A stretch of 15,336 bases of DNA from Methanosarcinales archaeon (GTDB lineage Archaea; Halobacteriota; Syntropharchaeia; Alkanophagales; Methanospirareceae). Of the stretch, positions 1-7,235 are shown in pieces. Location of the stretch: assembly GCA_003661125.1 (NCBI GenBank), contig QMVO01000011.1:1-15336 (forward strand), read 5' to 3'. The position numbers and the translations under genes were made by a program. The notes beneath the pieces are model-generated. The model searched no databases, was not told the origin of the DNA, and was given only the letters and a program-made list of their open reading frames with translations. Each line of letters starts with the position of its first letter. The stretch's first letter is position 1.

Positions 1-80
1 AACTTAGGTAGGTAAGGGATTGCATCCGCGCTTACTCGCAAGTCCACGCAGAAAATCGATTTCCCAAAATCGCTTCTTCT

Positions 81-90
81 TTTATTTATA
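81..90 (+). promoter_or_regulatory. Probable TATA box for trm5b
   Basis: TTTATTTATA lies about 30 bp before the ATG at 117. An archaeal transcript would then start around 112-116, giving a leaderless or nearly leaderless mRNA. This fits the absence of a Shine-Dalgarno sequence in front of that ATG. A second AT-rich stretch (93-103) could also serve. Confidence 0.45.
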
Positions 91-116
91 GCTTAAAAAT
101 TAAATCCATCCATTCC

Positions 117-1196
117 ATGAACACAGAGAATTTGCCTTGCGTAAAAGTCGAGAAGAGCAGAGGTGAAGAAATCAGGCGAGCGTTGAAAGAACTCAAACTG
201 CTAAGATTTGATGCAAGAATAACCACCAACGATAATTTCATTTATTTACCGCTTATACGAGTGCTAAAAAAGGATGAAATAGAAGAAATAGGCGTTGAGA
301 AACCTTTAATACGAGAATTTGAGGTGGTGGAACAGAGAAGAAACATTGAAGACATCATTGGCTTTAAGCCATCTTATGAAATCGTGGGAGATATAGCGGT
401 GCTAACAGACGCGGATTTAACCGCAGAACTGTTCGTTGCACACGCACTAATGAACCTGCATAAAAACATTAAAGTGGTTGCAAAGCGGATTTCACCCGTG
501 GAAGGTGTATTCAGGAAAAGGAAAATCACGATAATTGCAGGCGAGAACAGGACTGAAACGATGCATAAGGAGAACGGATGTAGATACAAGCTCGACCTGG
601 AAAAAGTTTATTTTAATCCTCGCTTGGCGAATGAACGAAATAGAGTGGCATCGCAAGTTGATCGCCGCGAGAAAGGAGAAATAATAGACATGTTCGCTGG
701 TGTTGGCTCTTTCTCCATACAAATCGCTAAACGAGCACCCCTAAGCCACGTTACTGCAATTGATATAAATCCCTATGCGATACAGTATCTCAGAGAAAAT
801 ATAAAACTGAATGGCGTGAAGAACGTAGAAGCGATAGAGGGAGACATAAAAGAAATTTACGTGAAGTTCAGAAACCGCGCAGACAGGATAATCATGAACC
901 TGCCGAAAAGTGCTTATTTATTTCTTGATGAGGCATTGTGTATGCTCAATCCGCAAGGCGGAATAATTCATTTCTACGATGTGGAATCTTCTTACCCACG
1001 TGGGGAACAGAGAAAATCGCTTGAAACTGCCATCACCAGAGCGAAGGAGAAATTAATGGCAAAAATAAAAGAGGCATGTGGACGTGAAGGGCTTCTTTTA
1101 CGGTCATTAGAGATACTGGAAGCGAGGAAAGTGAAGCCTTATGCCCCGTATTTGTATATAATTGGCATAGATGCGGTGATTGGTTTTGTTCTATAA
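117..1196 (+). CDS. trm5: tRNA (guanine(37)-N1)-methyltransferase Trm5 (Trm5b type)
   Basis: This enzyme transfers a methyl group from S-adenosylmethionine to N1 of G37, next to the tRNA anticodon, and so prevents +1 frameshifting. The 359-aa protein follows the Methanocaldococcus Trm5b layout throughout. An N-terminal D1 domain starts PCVKVEKSRGEE (about 7-18), followed by the GENRTETMHKENG segment (142-154; R145 matches the arginine important in the M. jannaschii enzyme). NPRLANER (167-174), a SAM-binding MFAGVGSFS loop (192-200), DINPYAI (216-222) and the family NLP motif (261-263) come next. The C-terminal PYAPY is also typical. The start at 117 includes the whole D1 domain. The gene is alone on its strand and converges with mmp15, with 8 bp between stop codons. 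It is Trm5b rather than the related Taw2/TYW2 because of the NLP motif and the D1 domain. Confidence 0.93.
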   Translation: MNTENLPCVKVEKSRGEEIRRALKELKLLRFDARITTNDNFIYLPLIRVLKKDEIEEIGVEKPLIREFEVVEQRRNIEDIIGFKPSYEIVGDIAVLTDADLTAELFVAHALMNLHKNIKVVAKRISPVEGVFRKRKITIIAGENRTETMHKENGCRYKLDLEKVYFNPRLANERNRVASQVDRREKGEIIDMFAGVGSFSIQIAKRAPLSHVTAIDINPYAIQYLRENIKLNGVKNVEAIEGDIKEIYVKFRNRADRIIMNLPKSAYLFLDEALCMLNPQGGIIHFYDVESSYPRGEQRKSLETAITRAKEKLMAKIKEACGREGLLLRSLEILEARKVKPYAPYLYIIGIDAVIGFVL

Positions 1197-1204
1197 CGAT
1201 TAAA

Positions 1205-2431
1205 CTAAACGCCAGACACAAGCGTAGCAATACCCACCGCTCCTGCATGTTGCGAATAGGGAGGTACAATTATCTCAACACCGAGCATATCCTCAAATTC
1301 TCGCTTCACCCCTTCTACCAATGACACACCACCAACAAAAATAACCGGGGGTCTAATTTCCATCTCCTGTATCTGATTCTCATATACCTGTTCAGCAACT
1401 GAGCGACATGCAGCAGCAGCTACATCTTCCCTTTTCACTCCGGAAGCGAGAGCAACGACTAGACTTTGTATGCCAAACACCATACAATAGCTCTGCAACT
1501 CAAACTCACCTTCTCCTTTCTTCACCTTCGACTTCATCGCTAGCTGACCCAGCTTTGAGATGTCCACATCCAATCTGTGAGACGCTACCTCGAGGAACCT
1601 ACCTGATGAACCACCGCAAATACCACCCAAATTAAATGTATTTGCTATTCCATCTCGCATCAGAATCAGCTTATTGTTCATTCCACCTATGTCTATCACC
1701 GTGGCATCGCCTTTATGTCGTTTGGAAAGCAAAGCAGCTCCTTTTGATACCACACTTACTTCCTCTAAATTTAAGTCTGCCTTTACGTGTTCACTCACGA
1801 GTTCACGTCCATGTCCAGTCACGCCAATTGCATCTACCTTCTTTCCGGATATTCCTGCTTCTTTTAACGCCGCTTCTATCGCATCATCCGCACTTTTTAC
1901 CGGATCCGTGGTTGGCAGCCATCCTTCCCCTATTATTTCATTATCGCGCATCACCACTACCTTCGTTGTAGATGAGCCAGAATCAACGCCAATTGTAATC
2001 CCTTCTTGCTTCTCACGCATCAAAAGAGCCTTCCTTGTTATCATCGTCTTCAGTGCCTCTAATCGCGAGAATATCTCTATCTCCTTCGGCTTCTCCACGT
2101 TTGAATACGAGATGATGGGAATATCAGTTCTCTCATGCAGAAATCTCCTTACCATGTCTTTTGCAATTGTTCCCTCCGCGCACCTGAAACAGGTGAGGAG
2201 CAAAGCGCCTTTTATCGTCGGGTCATCTAACATGGATACTGCGCGTGCCATCATCATGTTTAAGCTCGGGCTTTCTGCCACAAATCCAAGCTCTTTACAC
2301 GCCAGTTCCACTTTCGATAATTCCATCTCAGGATAAACCAATTCGATGCCCACACGCCCGGCTATGTCGTCCAGCATCCATTGAATTCCACTGTACTCCG
2401 TCCCACAAGAAATCTGCGCAACTTTCGTCAT
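1205..2431 (-). CDS. mmp15: Methanogenesis marker protein 15 (BcrA/BadF/HgdC-family ATPase)
   Basis: 408-aa member of the ATPase family that activates 2-hydroxyacyl-CoA dehydratases and benzoyl-CoA reductases, in the form found almost only in methane-metabolising archaea. A domain of about 140 residues with a C81-x2-C84 pair precedes the ASKHA ATPase fold. Phosphate-1 is at 147-160 (GVDSGSSTTK), phosphate-2 at 245-255 (IDIGGMNNK) and the adenosine motif at 364-370 (FVGGVS). Two cysteines match those holding the dimer-bridging [4Fe-4S] cluster in HgdC: C272 in GGICGGSSGRFLE and C316 in SYCMVFG. This suggests ATP-driven low-potential electron transfer. By analogy the acceptor may be part of methyl-coenzyme M reductase activation, but no substrate can be read from the sequence. 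Translation starts at ATG 2431 after AGGGT, 10 nt past the mmp5 stop, so the two genes form an operon. Confidence 0.92.
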   Translation of the reverse strand: MTKVAQISCGTEYSGIQWMLDDIAGRVGIELVYPEMELSKVELACKELGFVAESPSLNMMMARAVSMLDDPTIKGALLLTCFRCAEGTIAKDMVRRFLHERTDIPIISYSNVEKPKEIEIFSRLEALKTMITRKALLMREKQEGITIGVDSGSSTTKVVVMRDNEIIGEGWLPTTDPVKSADDAIEAALKEAGISGKKVDAIGVTGHGRELVSEHVKADLNLEEVSVVSKGAALLSKRHKGDATVIDIGGMNNKLILMRDGIANTFNLGGICGGSSGRFLEVASHRLDVDISKLGQLAMKSKVKKGEGEFELQSYCMVFGIQSLVVALASGVKREDVAAAACRSVAEQVYENQIQEMEIRPPVIFVGGVSLVEGVKREFEDMLGVEIIVPPYSQHAGAVGIATLVSGV

Positions 2432-2441
2432 TTTTACCCTA

Positions 2442-2888
2442 TCACTTCTTCTCTTCCCCTGATAATCGCGCTAAAAACTTCATTATTGCAGATACCATCT
2501 CGTCCATTTTCTCTCCTCCTTCATACTTCACTTCCAATGTGGGTATCTCGCGCTTCCTTATCAGAAACTTGAAGAATTCGTCCGCAACGGCGCAGCCCAT
2601 ACAGCCAAAAGTAGGAGGCGCATCACTCAGAATTATCGAGGCTTCTGCCTTCTCCAGCAGCGGAGCAAGCAGTCCTATTCTACCTTTTAACCCCGCTGGT
2701 TCTTCCACTGAAACATACCTCAACGCCCTTTTCAAGTCATCCTCCGTGATATTTATCGGTGGTGCGTCTATTTCCGCATCCCTCACATGTTCGCCTATTT
2801 CCTTCATCAATACCACCGCTTCATGTCCCCCTCTTTCCACCAAATCCGATAATATCATACTATTTGGCGGATACACCAGTACTTTCAT
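2442..2888 (-). CDS. mmp5: Methanogenesis marker protein 5
   Basis: 148-aa soluble protein that I recognise as methanogenesis marker 5, from its MKVLVYPPNSMILSDLVERG start and the SDAPPTFGCMGCA segment (88-100) with a C96-x2-C99 pair. The family is restricted to organisms that carry methyl-coenzyme M reductase, and in methanogens it usually sits beside mmp15, mmp6, mmp3, mmp17 and mmp7. Its biochemical role is not established. The two cysteines could bind metal or accept electrons from the neighbouring Mmp15 ATPase, which is inference. The start is firm: GGAGG lies 7 nt before ATG 2888. It is the first gene of a two-gene operon with mmp15. The other marker genes are not visible here. Confidence 0.88.
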   Translation of the reverse strand: MKVLVYPPNSMILSDLVERGGHEAVVLMKEIGEHVRDAEIDAPPINITEDDLKRALRYVSVEEPAGLKGRIGLLAPLLEKAEASIILSDAPPTFGCMGCAVADEFFKFLIRKREIPTLEVKYEGGEKMDEMVSAIMKFLARLSGEEKK

Positions 2889-2895
2889 TTTATAT

Positions 2896-2900
2896 CCTCC
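2896..2900 (-). promoter_or_regulatory. Shine-Dalgarno site of mmp5
   Basis: On the minus strand GGAGG stands 7 nt before the ATG at 2888. It fixes the start of mmp5 and shows that its mRNA has a leader, unlike the divergent helicase gene. Confidence 0.7.
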
Positions 2901-2922
2901 TTCCTATTTTTTGTTAATGTCT

Positions 2923-2942
2923 ATTAATTAAAAGCTTAAATA
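2923..2942. promoter_or_regulatory. Divergent promoter region mmp5 / XPD-like helicase
   Basis: The 68-bp gap holds back-to-back AT-rich boxes. On the minus strand TATTTAAG (2935-2942) would start a transcript near 2912, leaving a leader of about 24 nt that carries the mmp5 Shine-Dalgarno site. On the plus strand ATTAATTAAAA (2923-2933) would start a transcript near 2954, making the helicase mRNA almost leaderless; there is no Shine-Dalgarno site before ATG 2957. The boxes overlap, so the two promoters may compete. Confidence 0.45.
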
Positions 2943-2956
2943 TGTAAAAATTTTTT

Positions 2957-4984
2957 ATGGAAAAGGAAAAAGACAAAACTTCCTTTTTTCCTTTCCCCTG
3001 GATAAGGGAAGGGCAAAGGGAGTTCATGGAAGACGTAAAACACGCAGTAGAAGGCGGGAATATACTCATTGCTCACGCGCCTACCGGGATAGGAAAAACA
3101 GTTGCTGTTCTTGTTCCAGCGTTGCAGTATGCCATTGAGAATGGAAAGAGCATCTTTTTCCTCACTTCCAAAAGGAGTCAGCACAAAATCGCGATTGATA
3201 CGCTCAGGTTGATAAAAGAGCATGCAAAACTCAATTTCGTGGCTGTTGATGTCATTTCAAAGCAATCCATGTGCCCCAGAGCAGTATCCATATACCGGGA
3301 GTTTTACTCGCTGTTCAGTGAATTTTGCAAGTCTGAGCAGCGCAATAGAAGATGTCTTTATTTCCTGCGACAGGACGAAGAAACGCCACAGCGGATAAGG
3401 GAAAGCATAATGCATGTGGAGGAGTTGTATAAATGGTGCACCTCCAGAGGGGTATGCCCCTATAAGGCGGCTTTGGAAGTGAGTGAAACTGCTGATGTGC
3501 TCGTCTGCGACTATAATTACCTCTTTTCCGGCGACATCGCAGAAGCAGTGTTAGAGAAAATAGAGAAGGGGTTGGAGAACCTCATTGTCATCGTTGATGA
3601 AGCTCACAACCTCCCGGATCGCATAAGAAACAATCTCAGCAGTGAATTACGAATGAGCACCGTAACAGAAACTGCAAGGGGTATCAGGCATGCAAATCCT
3701 GAGATGTATGGAAATCTAATGGAGTTGGAGCGGATTTTCACAAAATTGGCTATGGAAGCGAGCAAAAGCAAAAAAGAAGAAATGAACGTGGATAGGAATT
3801 TCTTGGTGGAGGAGATGGAGAAGGTATTGCGGCGGAGAATAGAAGCAATAAGTTACGATGACTTTGTCAACTCGCTCAGAAACATTGCGAAAGACTTGGT
3901 GACTGCGGAAGACGCTGAAAACACTAAGTACCTCTCTGCGGAAGATAAACGCATTCTTCAAAGCCTGAAGAATAAACGCCCTTCACAATATCGGGATATG
4001 ACTGAAAACAGGGGAAAACCAAAATATAGAGACGATATGATGCAAAGAAACGTTCTCAGCATTGCTGATTTCTTGGATGGATGGCGGACAAGAGAGAAAT
4101 GCTTACGGATCTTTTCACTTTCGCAGAACCCTTCTCTTTGCTTCAAACTGCTCGACCCTTCCGTAATAAGTGAGCCGATATTCGCGAGGGCGCATTCTAC
4201 CATAATGATGAGCGGCACGTTATGCCCAACTGAGATGTATGCTGATGTTTTAGGCGCATCCCCGGATAGGGTAAAAGGTAAAGAAATTGTTTTAAGGGAG
4301 TATAAGTCGCCTTTCCCTGAGGAAAATCGGCTGATTATCGTTACAAAAGAGCTTACAACGAAATATAAAGAAAGAGGCGAGGAGATGTACCAGAAGATAG
4401 CTGAGAAGATTGGAGAGGTGGCTAAATACGTACGAGGTGGCATGGCAGTTTTCTTTCCTTCTTATGCACTTCTAAAAAGCATTTCCGCGAAATTACCCCC
4501 TGAAGTAAGAAGAAGGGCGATGGAAGAACGGAGAGAGATGAAAAAGGAGGAGAAGAACAGGTTATATGAAATGCTGAGGGATGACGATGAGAGGATATTG
4601 CTCGCCGTGCAGGGCGGTTCACTTTCCGAAGGCATGGATTATGAATCCAACACGCTGAAGGCGATTATCGTGGTCGGATTGCCGTTAAGTCCACCAACAC
4701 TGGAGGTAAAAACGATTGAAGACTATTATGCAGGGAAATATGGCGCGGAAAAGGGAAGGCTTTATGGTTACTACTACCCCGCAATTACAAAGGTGCTGCA
4801 AGCAGCAGGCAGAGGTATAAGAAGCGAACACGACCGTTGCATTATCGTGCTGATGGATTACCGATTTGCAAAATATCCGTATAAAAAATGTTTACCCCCG
4901 GATTACAATGTGAGGCTTACGGATAGGGCGGAAGAGTTTGCAAAAAACTTTTTTAAAAAAGAAAAAAAGCAAAGTGCCAGCTAA
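2957..4984 (+). CDS. XPD/Rad3/DinG-family ATP-dependent DNA helicase (COG1199 type)
   Basis: 675-aa superfamily 2 helicase, expected to unwind DNA 5'-3' in repair or in clearing blocked forks and R-loops. Walker A is APTGIGKT (41-48) and Walker B is DEAH (214-217). The late motifs are QGGSLSEGMDY (from Q552) and QAAGRGIR (615-622). Between motifs I and II there is a cysteine-bearing region with C106 (MCPRA), C124, C133, C161 and C167 (WCTSRGVCPY), where XPD and DinG carry a [4Fe-4S] cluster. The last cysteine before PY matches the family. The exact four ligands are uncertain, because the spacing is unlike the compact cluster of Sulfolobus XPD. A lysine-rich tail closes the protein. It could be the archaeal XPD itself or a paralogue; many archaea have more than one. 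It is monocistronic and diverges from mmp5. Confidence 0.88.
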   Translation: MEKEKDKTSFFPFPWIREGQREFMEDVKHAVEGGNILIAHAPTGIGKTVAVLVPALQYAIENGKSIFFLTSKRSQHKIAIDTLRLIKEHAKLNFVAVDVISKQSMCPRAVSIYREFYSLFSEFCKSEQRNRRCLYFLRQDEETPQRIRESIMHVEELYKWCTSRGVCPYKAALEVSETADVLVCDYNYLFSGDIAEAVLEKIEKGLENLIVIVDEAHNLPDRIRNNLSSELRMSTVTETARGIRHANPEMYGNLMELERIFTKLAMEASKSKKEEMNVDRNFLVEEMEKVLRRRIEAISYDDFVNSLRNIAKDLVTAEDAENTKYLSAEDKRILQSLKNKRPSQYRDMTENRGKPKYRDDMMQRNVLSIADFLDGWRTREKCLRIFSLSQNPSLCFKLLDPSVISEPIFARAHSTIMMSGTLCPTEMYADVLGASPDRVKGKEIVLREYKSPFPEENRLIIVTKELTTKYKERGEEMYQKIAEKIGEVAKYVRGGMAVFFPSYALLKSISAKLPPEVRRRAMEERREMKKEEKNRLYEMLRDDDERILLAVQGGSLSEGMDYESNTLKAIIVVGLPLSPPTLEVKTIEDYYAGKYGAEKGRLYGYYYPAITKVLQAAGRGIRSEHDRCIIVLMDYRFAKYPYKKCLPPDYNVRLTDRAEEFAKNFFKKEKKQSAS

Positions 4985-4997
4985 GCTAAAAGTCAAA

Positions 4998-5032
4998 ATT
5001 GCAATTCACTTGATGCACTTTGCATTTGCAAT
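4998..5032. terminator. Interrupted palindrome between convergent genes, possible bidirectional terminator
   Basis: ATTGCAA (4998-5004) pairs with TTGCAAT (5026-5032), and inside it ATGCA (5013-5017) pairs with TGCAT (5021-5025) around a CTT loop. The left arm has an 8-nt bulge. It lies between the stop codons of the helicase (+) and the 122-aa gene (-) and is followed by an AT-rich run. A role in 3'-end formation is inferred from this position. Confidence 0.35.
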
Positions 5033-5046
5033 TAATATTAATTAAT

Positions 5047-5415
5047 TTAAAACTCCTCTCCAACCCCTTCAAGTTCCTCGCCAAATTCCTCTTCCACTTC
5101 TCTTTCCAGTTCAACACCAGCGCCGGCACCTGCACCTAAAGCTTTCTCAAGCAGTTCCCTTACAGAATTCCATTTTTCAAGTGCTCTTTCCTTGTCATAA
5201 GGGAAACTGTAAGTTTTCCTCGCCCATTGGGTATCTACTATCTTTTTACCCTCCATTTTTTGCACCCAGTGTGTCTCTACGGAGATAAACTTGCCATAAT
5301 CCCCCTCTTTTACAAAACACCTCAATACTTGCCTTGGACTGCCATCCTCCTTTTTCATTATCACTTTGTACCCGACATCTCGTAATATTCTTATATTCGG
5401 TTTTATCTCACTCAT
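5047..5415 (-). CDS. Hypothetical protein, 122 aa, with Gly/Ala linker and acidic tail
   Basis: Not recognised. The first 90 or so residues are mixed and fairly basic, with repeated aromatics (VETHWVQKMEGKK, TQWARKTYSFPYDKE), and look like a small folded domain, perhaps beta-rich then helical. A GAGAGAG linker follows, then a strongly acidic Glu-rich tail of about 20 residues. There is no signal peptide, membrane segment or cysteine pair; one Cys lies near residue 33. A conserved-looking core with a flexible acidic tail recalls small nucleic-acid-binding or chaperone-like proteins, but that is a guess. A GTG at 5427 is also in frame. ATG 5415 is preferred because GGTGA lies 8 nt before it and overlaps the GTG itself. 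The gene stands alone, convergent with the helicase. Its base composition matches its neighbours, so it is probably a real gene. Confidence 0.65.
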   Translation of the reverse strand: MSEIKPNIRILRDVGYKVIMKKEDGSPRQVLRCFVKEGDYGKFISVETHWVQKMEGKKIVDTQWARKTYSFPYDKERALEKWNSVRELLEKALGAGAGAGVELEREVEEEFGEELEGVGEEF

Positions 5416-5453
5416 GTTTTTTTTCACCTACCCCTATTTATATTTCCTGTTGG

Positions 5454-5461
5454 TATATAAA
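5454..5461 (-). promoter_or_regulatory. Probable TATA box for the 122-aa protein gene
   Basis: TTTATATA on the minus strand would set the transcript start near 5431. That leaves a leader of about 16 nt containing GGTGA before ATG 5415. The rest of the spacer up to 5614 holds no convincing gene. Confidence 0.4.
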
Positions 5462-5614
5462 TTAGGAGGATATAATTAAATATATCGTCGTTGGTTATGA
5501 GCAACGAAGTTCTGGATATGGAGAGATAAGAAGGTTTACACGCATGCTGAAATGCTTTCGAGACCACTGGCTCTTATTCTTGAGTTTTTCCCTATTTTGC
5601 CAACTAAAAAACCT

Positions 5615-7222
5615 TCATGACGTTAATATCTCCTCGAACAACTCCGTCTCCAGTTCGTGCAACATTGGTATCCCTGTGACTTCGGCTGCGAGCTTACTCA
5701 TTGAAGCAATATCACTCCGGTCTATCAAATCCAGTTTGAACTTCCTTGTACCTGCAAGCATCTGCTTCAAGCCAAGTCCTAATCTCTCGCTGAGATACGT
5801 ATAGACGCCAACCGCAGACCAGGGTATCTCATTGCCTACTTTACCACCATATTCCGCTTTTAACTTCTCAGCAGCGATAAAGAACCTCTCCGGACTGTTA
5901 CCATATTTATTTGCAAAATCCCTTGGTAACCTGCCCTTTTCTGCGAGTTCACAGTAATAGAGGGCTTTCATCGCTGCTGTCAATGGCGATCTTGCCATGG
6001 TGATTGATTTCACGAATGGACCTTTACCGCGATTTCCATCGAAATTGCTAAGCGCGATCGCCTTGAACATCTGCGTCTCGTTGATGAACCCGCCAGCCAT
6101 GCTTATATCCGGCACGTATTTTCCTTCTCGCTCCAGAATCCTCGCGCACTTCAATATCTGCGACTCTAAATAAACCGTGGGCGTGCTCATCTCGTTCATC
6201 ATCGGCACCGGACTCATTCCCGTGCCACCACCAGCGCCGTCGAAAGTGATGTAGTCCACTTTGGCTTCCGATGCCACTTTCATCGTCCATGCGACGTCCA
6301 CGGGTCGGTAAGCCCCGGTTTTTATCGTTACATATTTTGTCCCTATGCCTCTCAGCCATTCGACATCCTCCACAAAACCGCGCTCCTCCGGGAATCCTAC
6401 ACGGCTATGTCGCTCGAATGTCTTGAACAAGCCATCATTAAACGCTTCTCGAACCGCTGGCTCTTCAGGGTCTGGTTGCACGATATATCCCCTCTTCTTT
6501 AGCTCTAATGCCCTTTCCAGCGAAGATACACGTATTTCTCCCCCTATTGCCTTTGCTCCCTGCCCCCATTTTCTCTCCACTATGTTCACCTCCAGCTTAG
6601 ACAATACATACTCATCTACTCCCCATCTCTGGTCTTCAACGTTTGTTTGCACCGCTACATCACCGTATTTGCCGTCCCAGTATTCCTTGAACAGTTTTAC
6701 CCGGCGTTCCATCTCAGGCGATTTCATCACTTTTCCGTTCGTGAATACCGACTCTTTATCAACACCGCAAACGTTCTCCCCGATAATAATTATTATTCCT
6801 GACAGCGCAGCACCGATTGCAAGCGCATCCCAGTTGTTTTTTCCTACGTCAGTGGACCCGAAGGCGCCGATTGCCAGGGGAATTTTTAGCGGAATTCCAC
6901 CCATCTTCGATTCTATATTCACGTTGTGGAACAAAGCGACATCCGGATTGGGTTCTATTCCTTCTGCACCCTGTAACCGGGAAAGGATATTAAAATCTGA
7001 CCAATCAAGTCCATAATCCTTGTTCGACGCAGCCGTACTCCAACCAAATTGCTCCGGTTCCGGATACAATACCTCTCTGCCCCTGAATGCACTCTTTCCT
7101 ATTTCGCACAGCACTGTACACTCCTTCACGCATATCGGACACATTCCACTCAGCGTATTCACATCCCTCCTTCTCACGGACGTTCCCGTGGTAGACCTCG
7201 CATTTGCATATATATCTGTCAT
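5615..7222 (-). CDS. FMN-binding glutamate synthase-like protein, partner of the FrhB-type protein
   Basis: 535-aa protein with the FMN-binding synthase domain of the glutamate synthase large subunit, without the glutaminase domain. It keeps KWGQGAK (218-224) and FDGAGGGTGMSP (327-338), which frame the FMN and 2-oxoglutarate site. It lacks the SPPPHHDIYS segment and the CxxxxxC...C set that binds the [3Fe-4S] cluster in classical GltB. Instead the N-terminus has C28-x2-C31-x3-C35-x3-C39, which may hold an Fe-S cluster. The gene follows an F420-dehydrogenase beta-type gene with overlapping translation signals. The pair therefore probably oxidises F420H2 and makes glutamate or reduces a related substrate; this is inference. 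Start: GTG 7231 is in frame, but GAGGTGAT sits over it and is placed correctly for ATG 7222. A T-rich stretch follows the stop codon. The family assignment is firm; the true substrate is uncertain. Confidence 0.82.
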   Translation of the reverse strand: MTDIYANARSTTGTSVRRRDVNTLSGMCPICVKECTVLCEIGKSAFRGREVLYPEPEQFGWSTAASNKDYGLDWSDFNILSRLQGAEGIEPNPDVALFHNVNIESKMGGIPLKIPLAIGAFGSTDVGKNNWDALAIGAALSGIIIIIGENVCGVDKESVFTNGKVMKSPEMERRVKLFKEYWDGKYGDVAVQTNVEDQRWGVDEYVLSKLEVNIVERKWGQGAKAIGGEIRVSSLERALELKKRGYIVQPDPEEPAVREAFNDGLFKTFERHSRVGFPEERGFVEDVEWLRGIGTKYVTIKTGAYRPVDVAWTMKVASEAKVDYITFDGAGGGTGMSPVPMMNEMSTPTVYLESQILKCARILEREGKYVPDISMAGGFINETQMFKAIALSNFDGNRGKGPFVKSITMARSPLTAAMKALYYCELAEKGRLPRDFANKYGNSPERFFIAAEKLKAEYGGKVGNEIPWSAVGVYTYLSERLGLGLKQMLAGTRKFKLDLIDRSDIASMSKLAAEVTGIPMLHELETELFEEILTS

Positions 7223-7226
7223 TTCA

Positions 7227-7235
7227 ATCACCTCT
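7227..7235 (-). promoter_or_regulatory. Shine-Dalgarno site that sets the glutamate synthase-like start
   Basis: AGAGGTGAT on the minus strand ends 4 nt before ATG 7222 and contains both the alternative GTG codon (7231-7229) and the upstream gene's TGA (7230-7228). Ribosomes finishing the FrhB-type gene would land on it, giving translational coupling. Confidence 0.6.

Noticed and set aside
1..60. Possible minus-strand gene end at the left edge
   Set aside because: The frame is only about 25 codons between stops and has no start or recognisable protein.
1674..2336. 220-aa open frame antisense to mmp15
   Set aside because: It is Ser/Pro/Ile-rich shadow sequence without a ribosome site. The opposite strand encodes a well-recognised ATPase over the same bases.
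5463..5530. AGGAGG site and tiny + strand frame (ATG 5497, 10 codons)
   Set aside because: No start codon lies at a proper distance from the AGGAGG, and the frame is too short to support.
6345..7016. 223-aa open frame antisense to the glutamate synthase-like gene
   Set aside because: Low-complexity Ser/Pro/Thr composition typical of a reverse-strand shadow; the other strand has clear FMN-domain motifs.
5615..7222. Ordinary NADPH- or ferredoxin-dependent glutamate synthase large subunit
   Set aside because: It has no glutaminase domain, no [3Fe-4S] cysteine triplet and no SPPPHHDIYS segment, and its gene neighbour is FrhB-type rather than GltD-type.
7229..7231. GTG start for the glutamate synthase-like gene giving a neat 4-bp overlap with the FrhB-type gene
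   Set aside because: The GTG lies inside the Shine-Dalgarno site that correctly positions ATG 7222.
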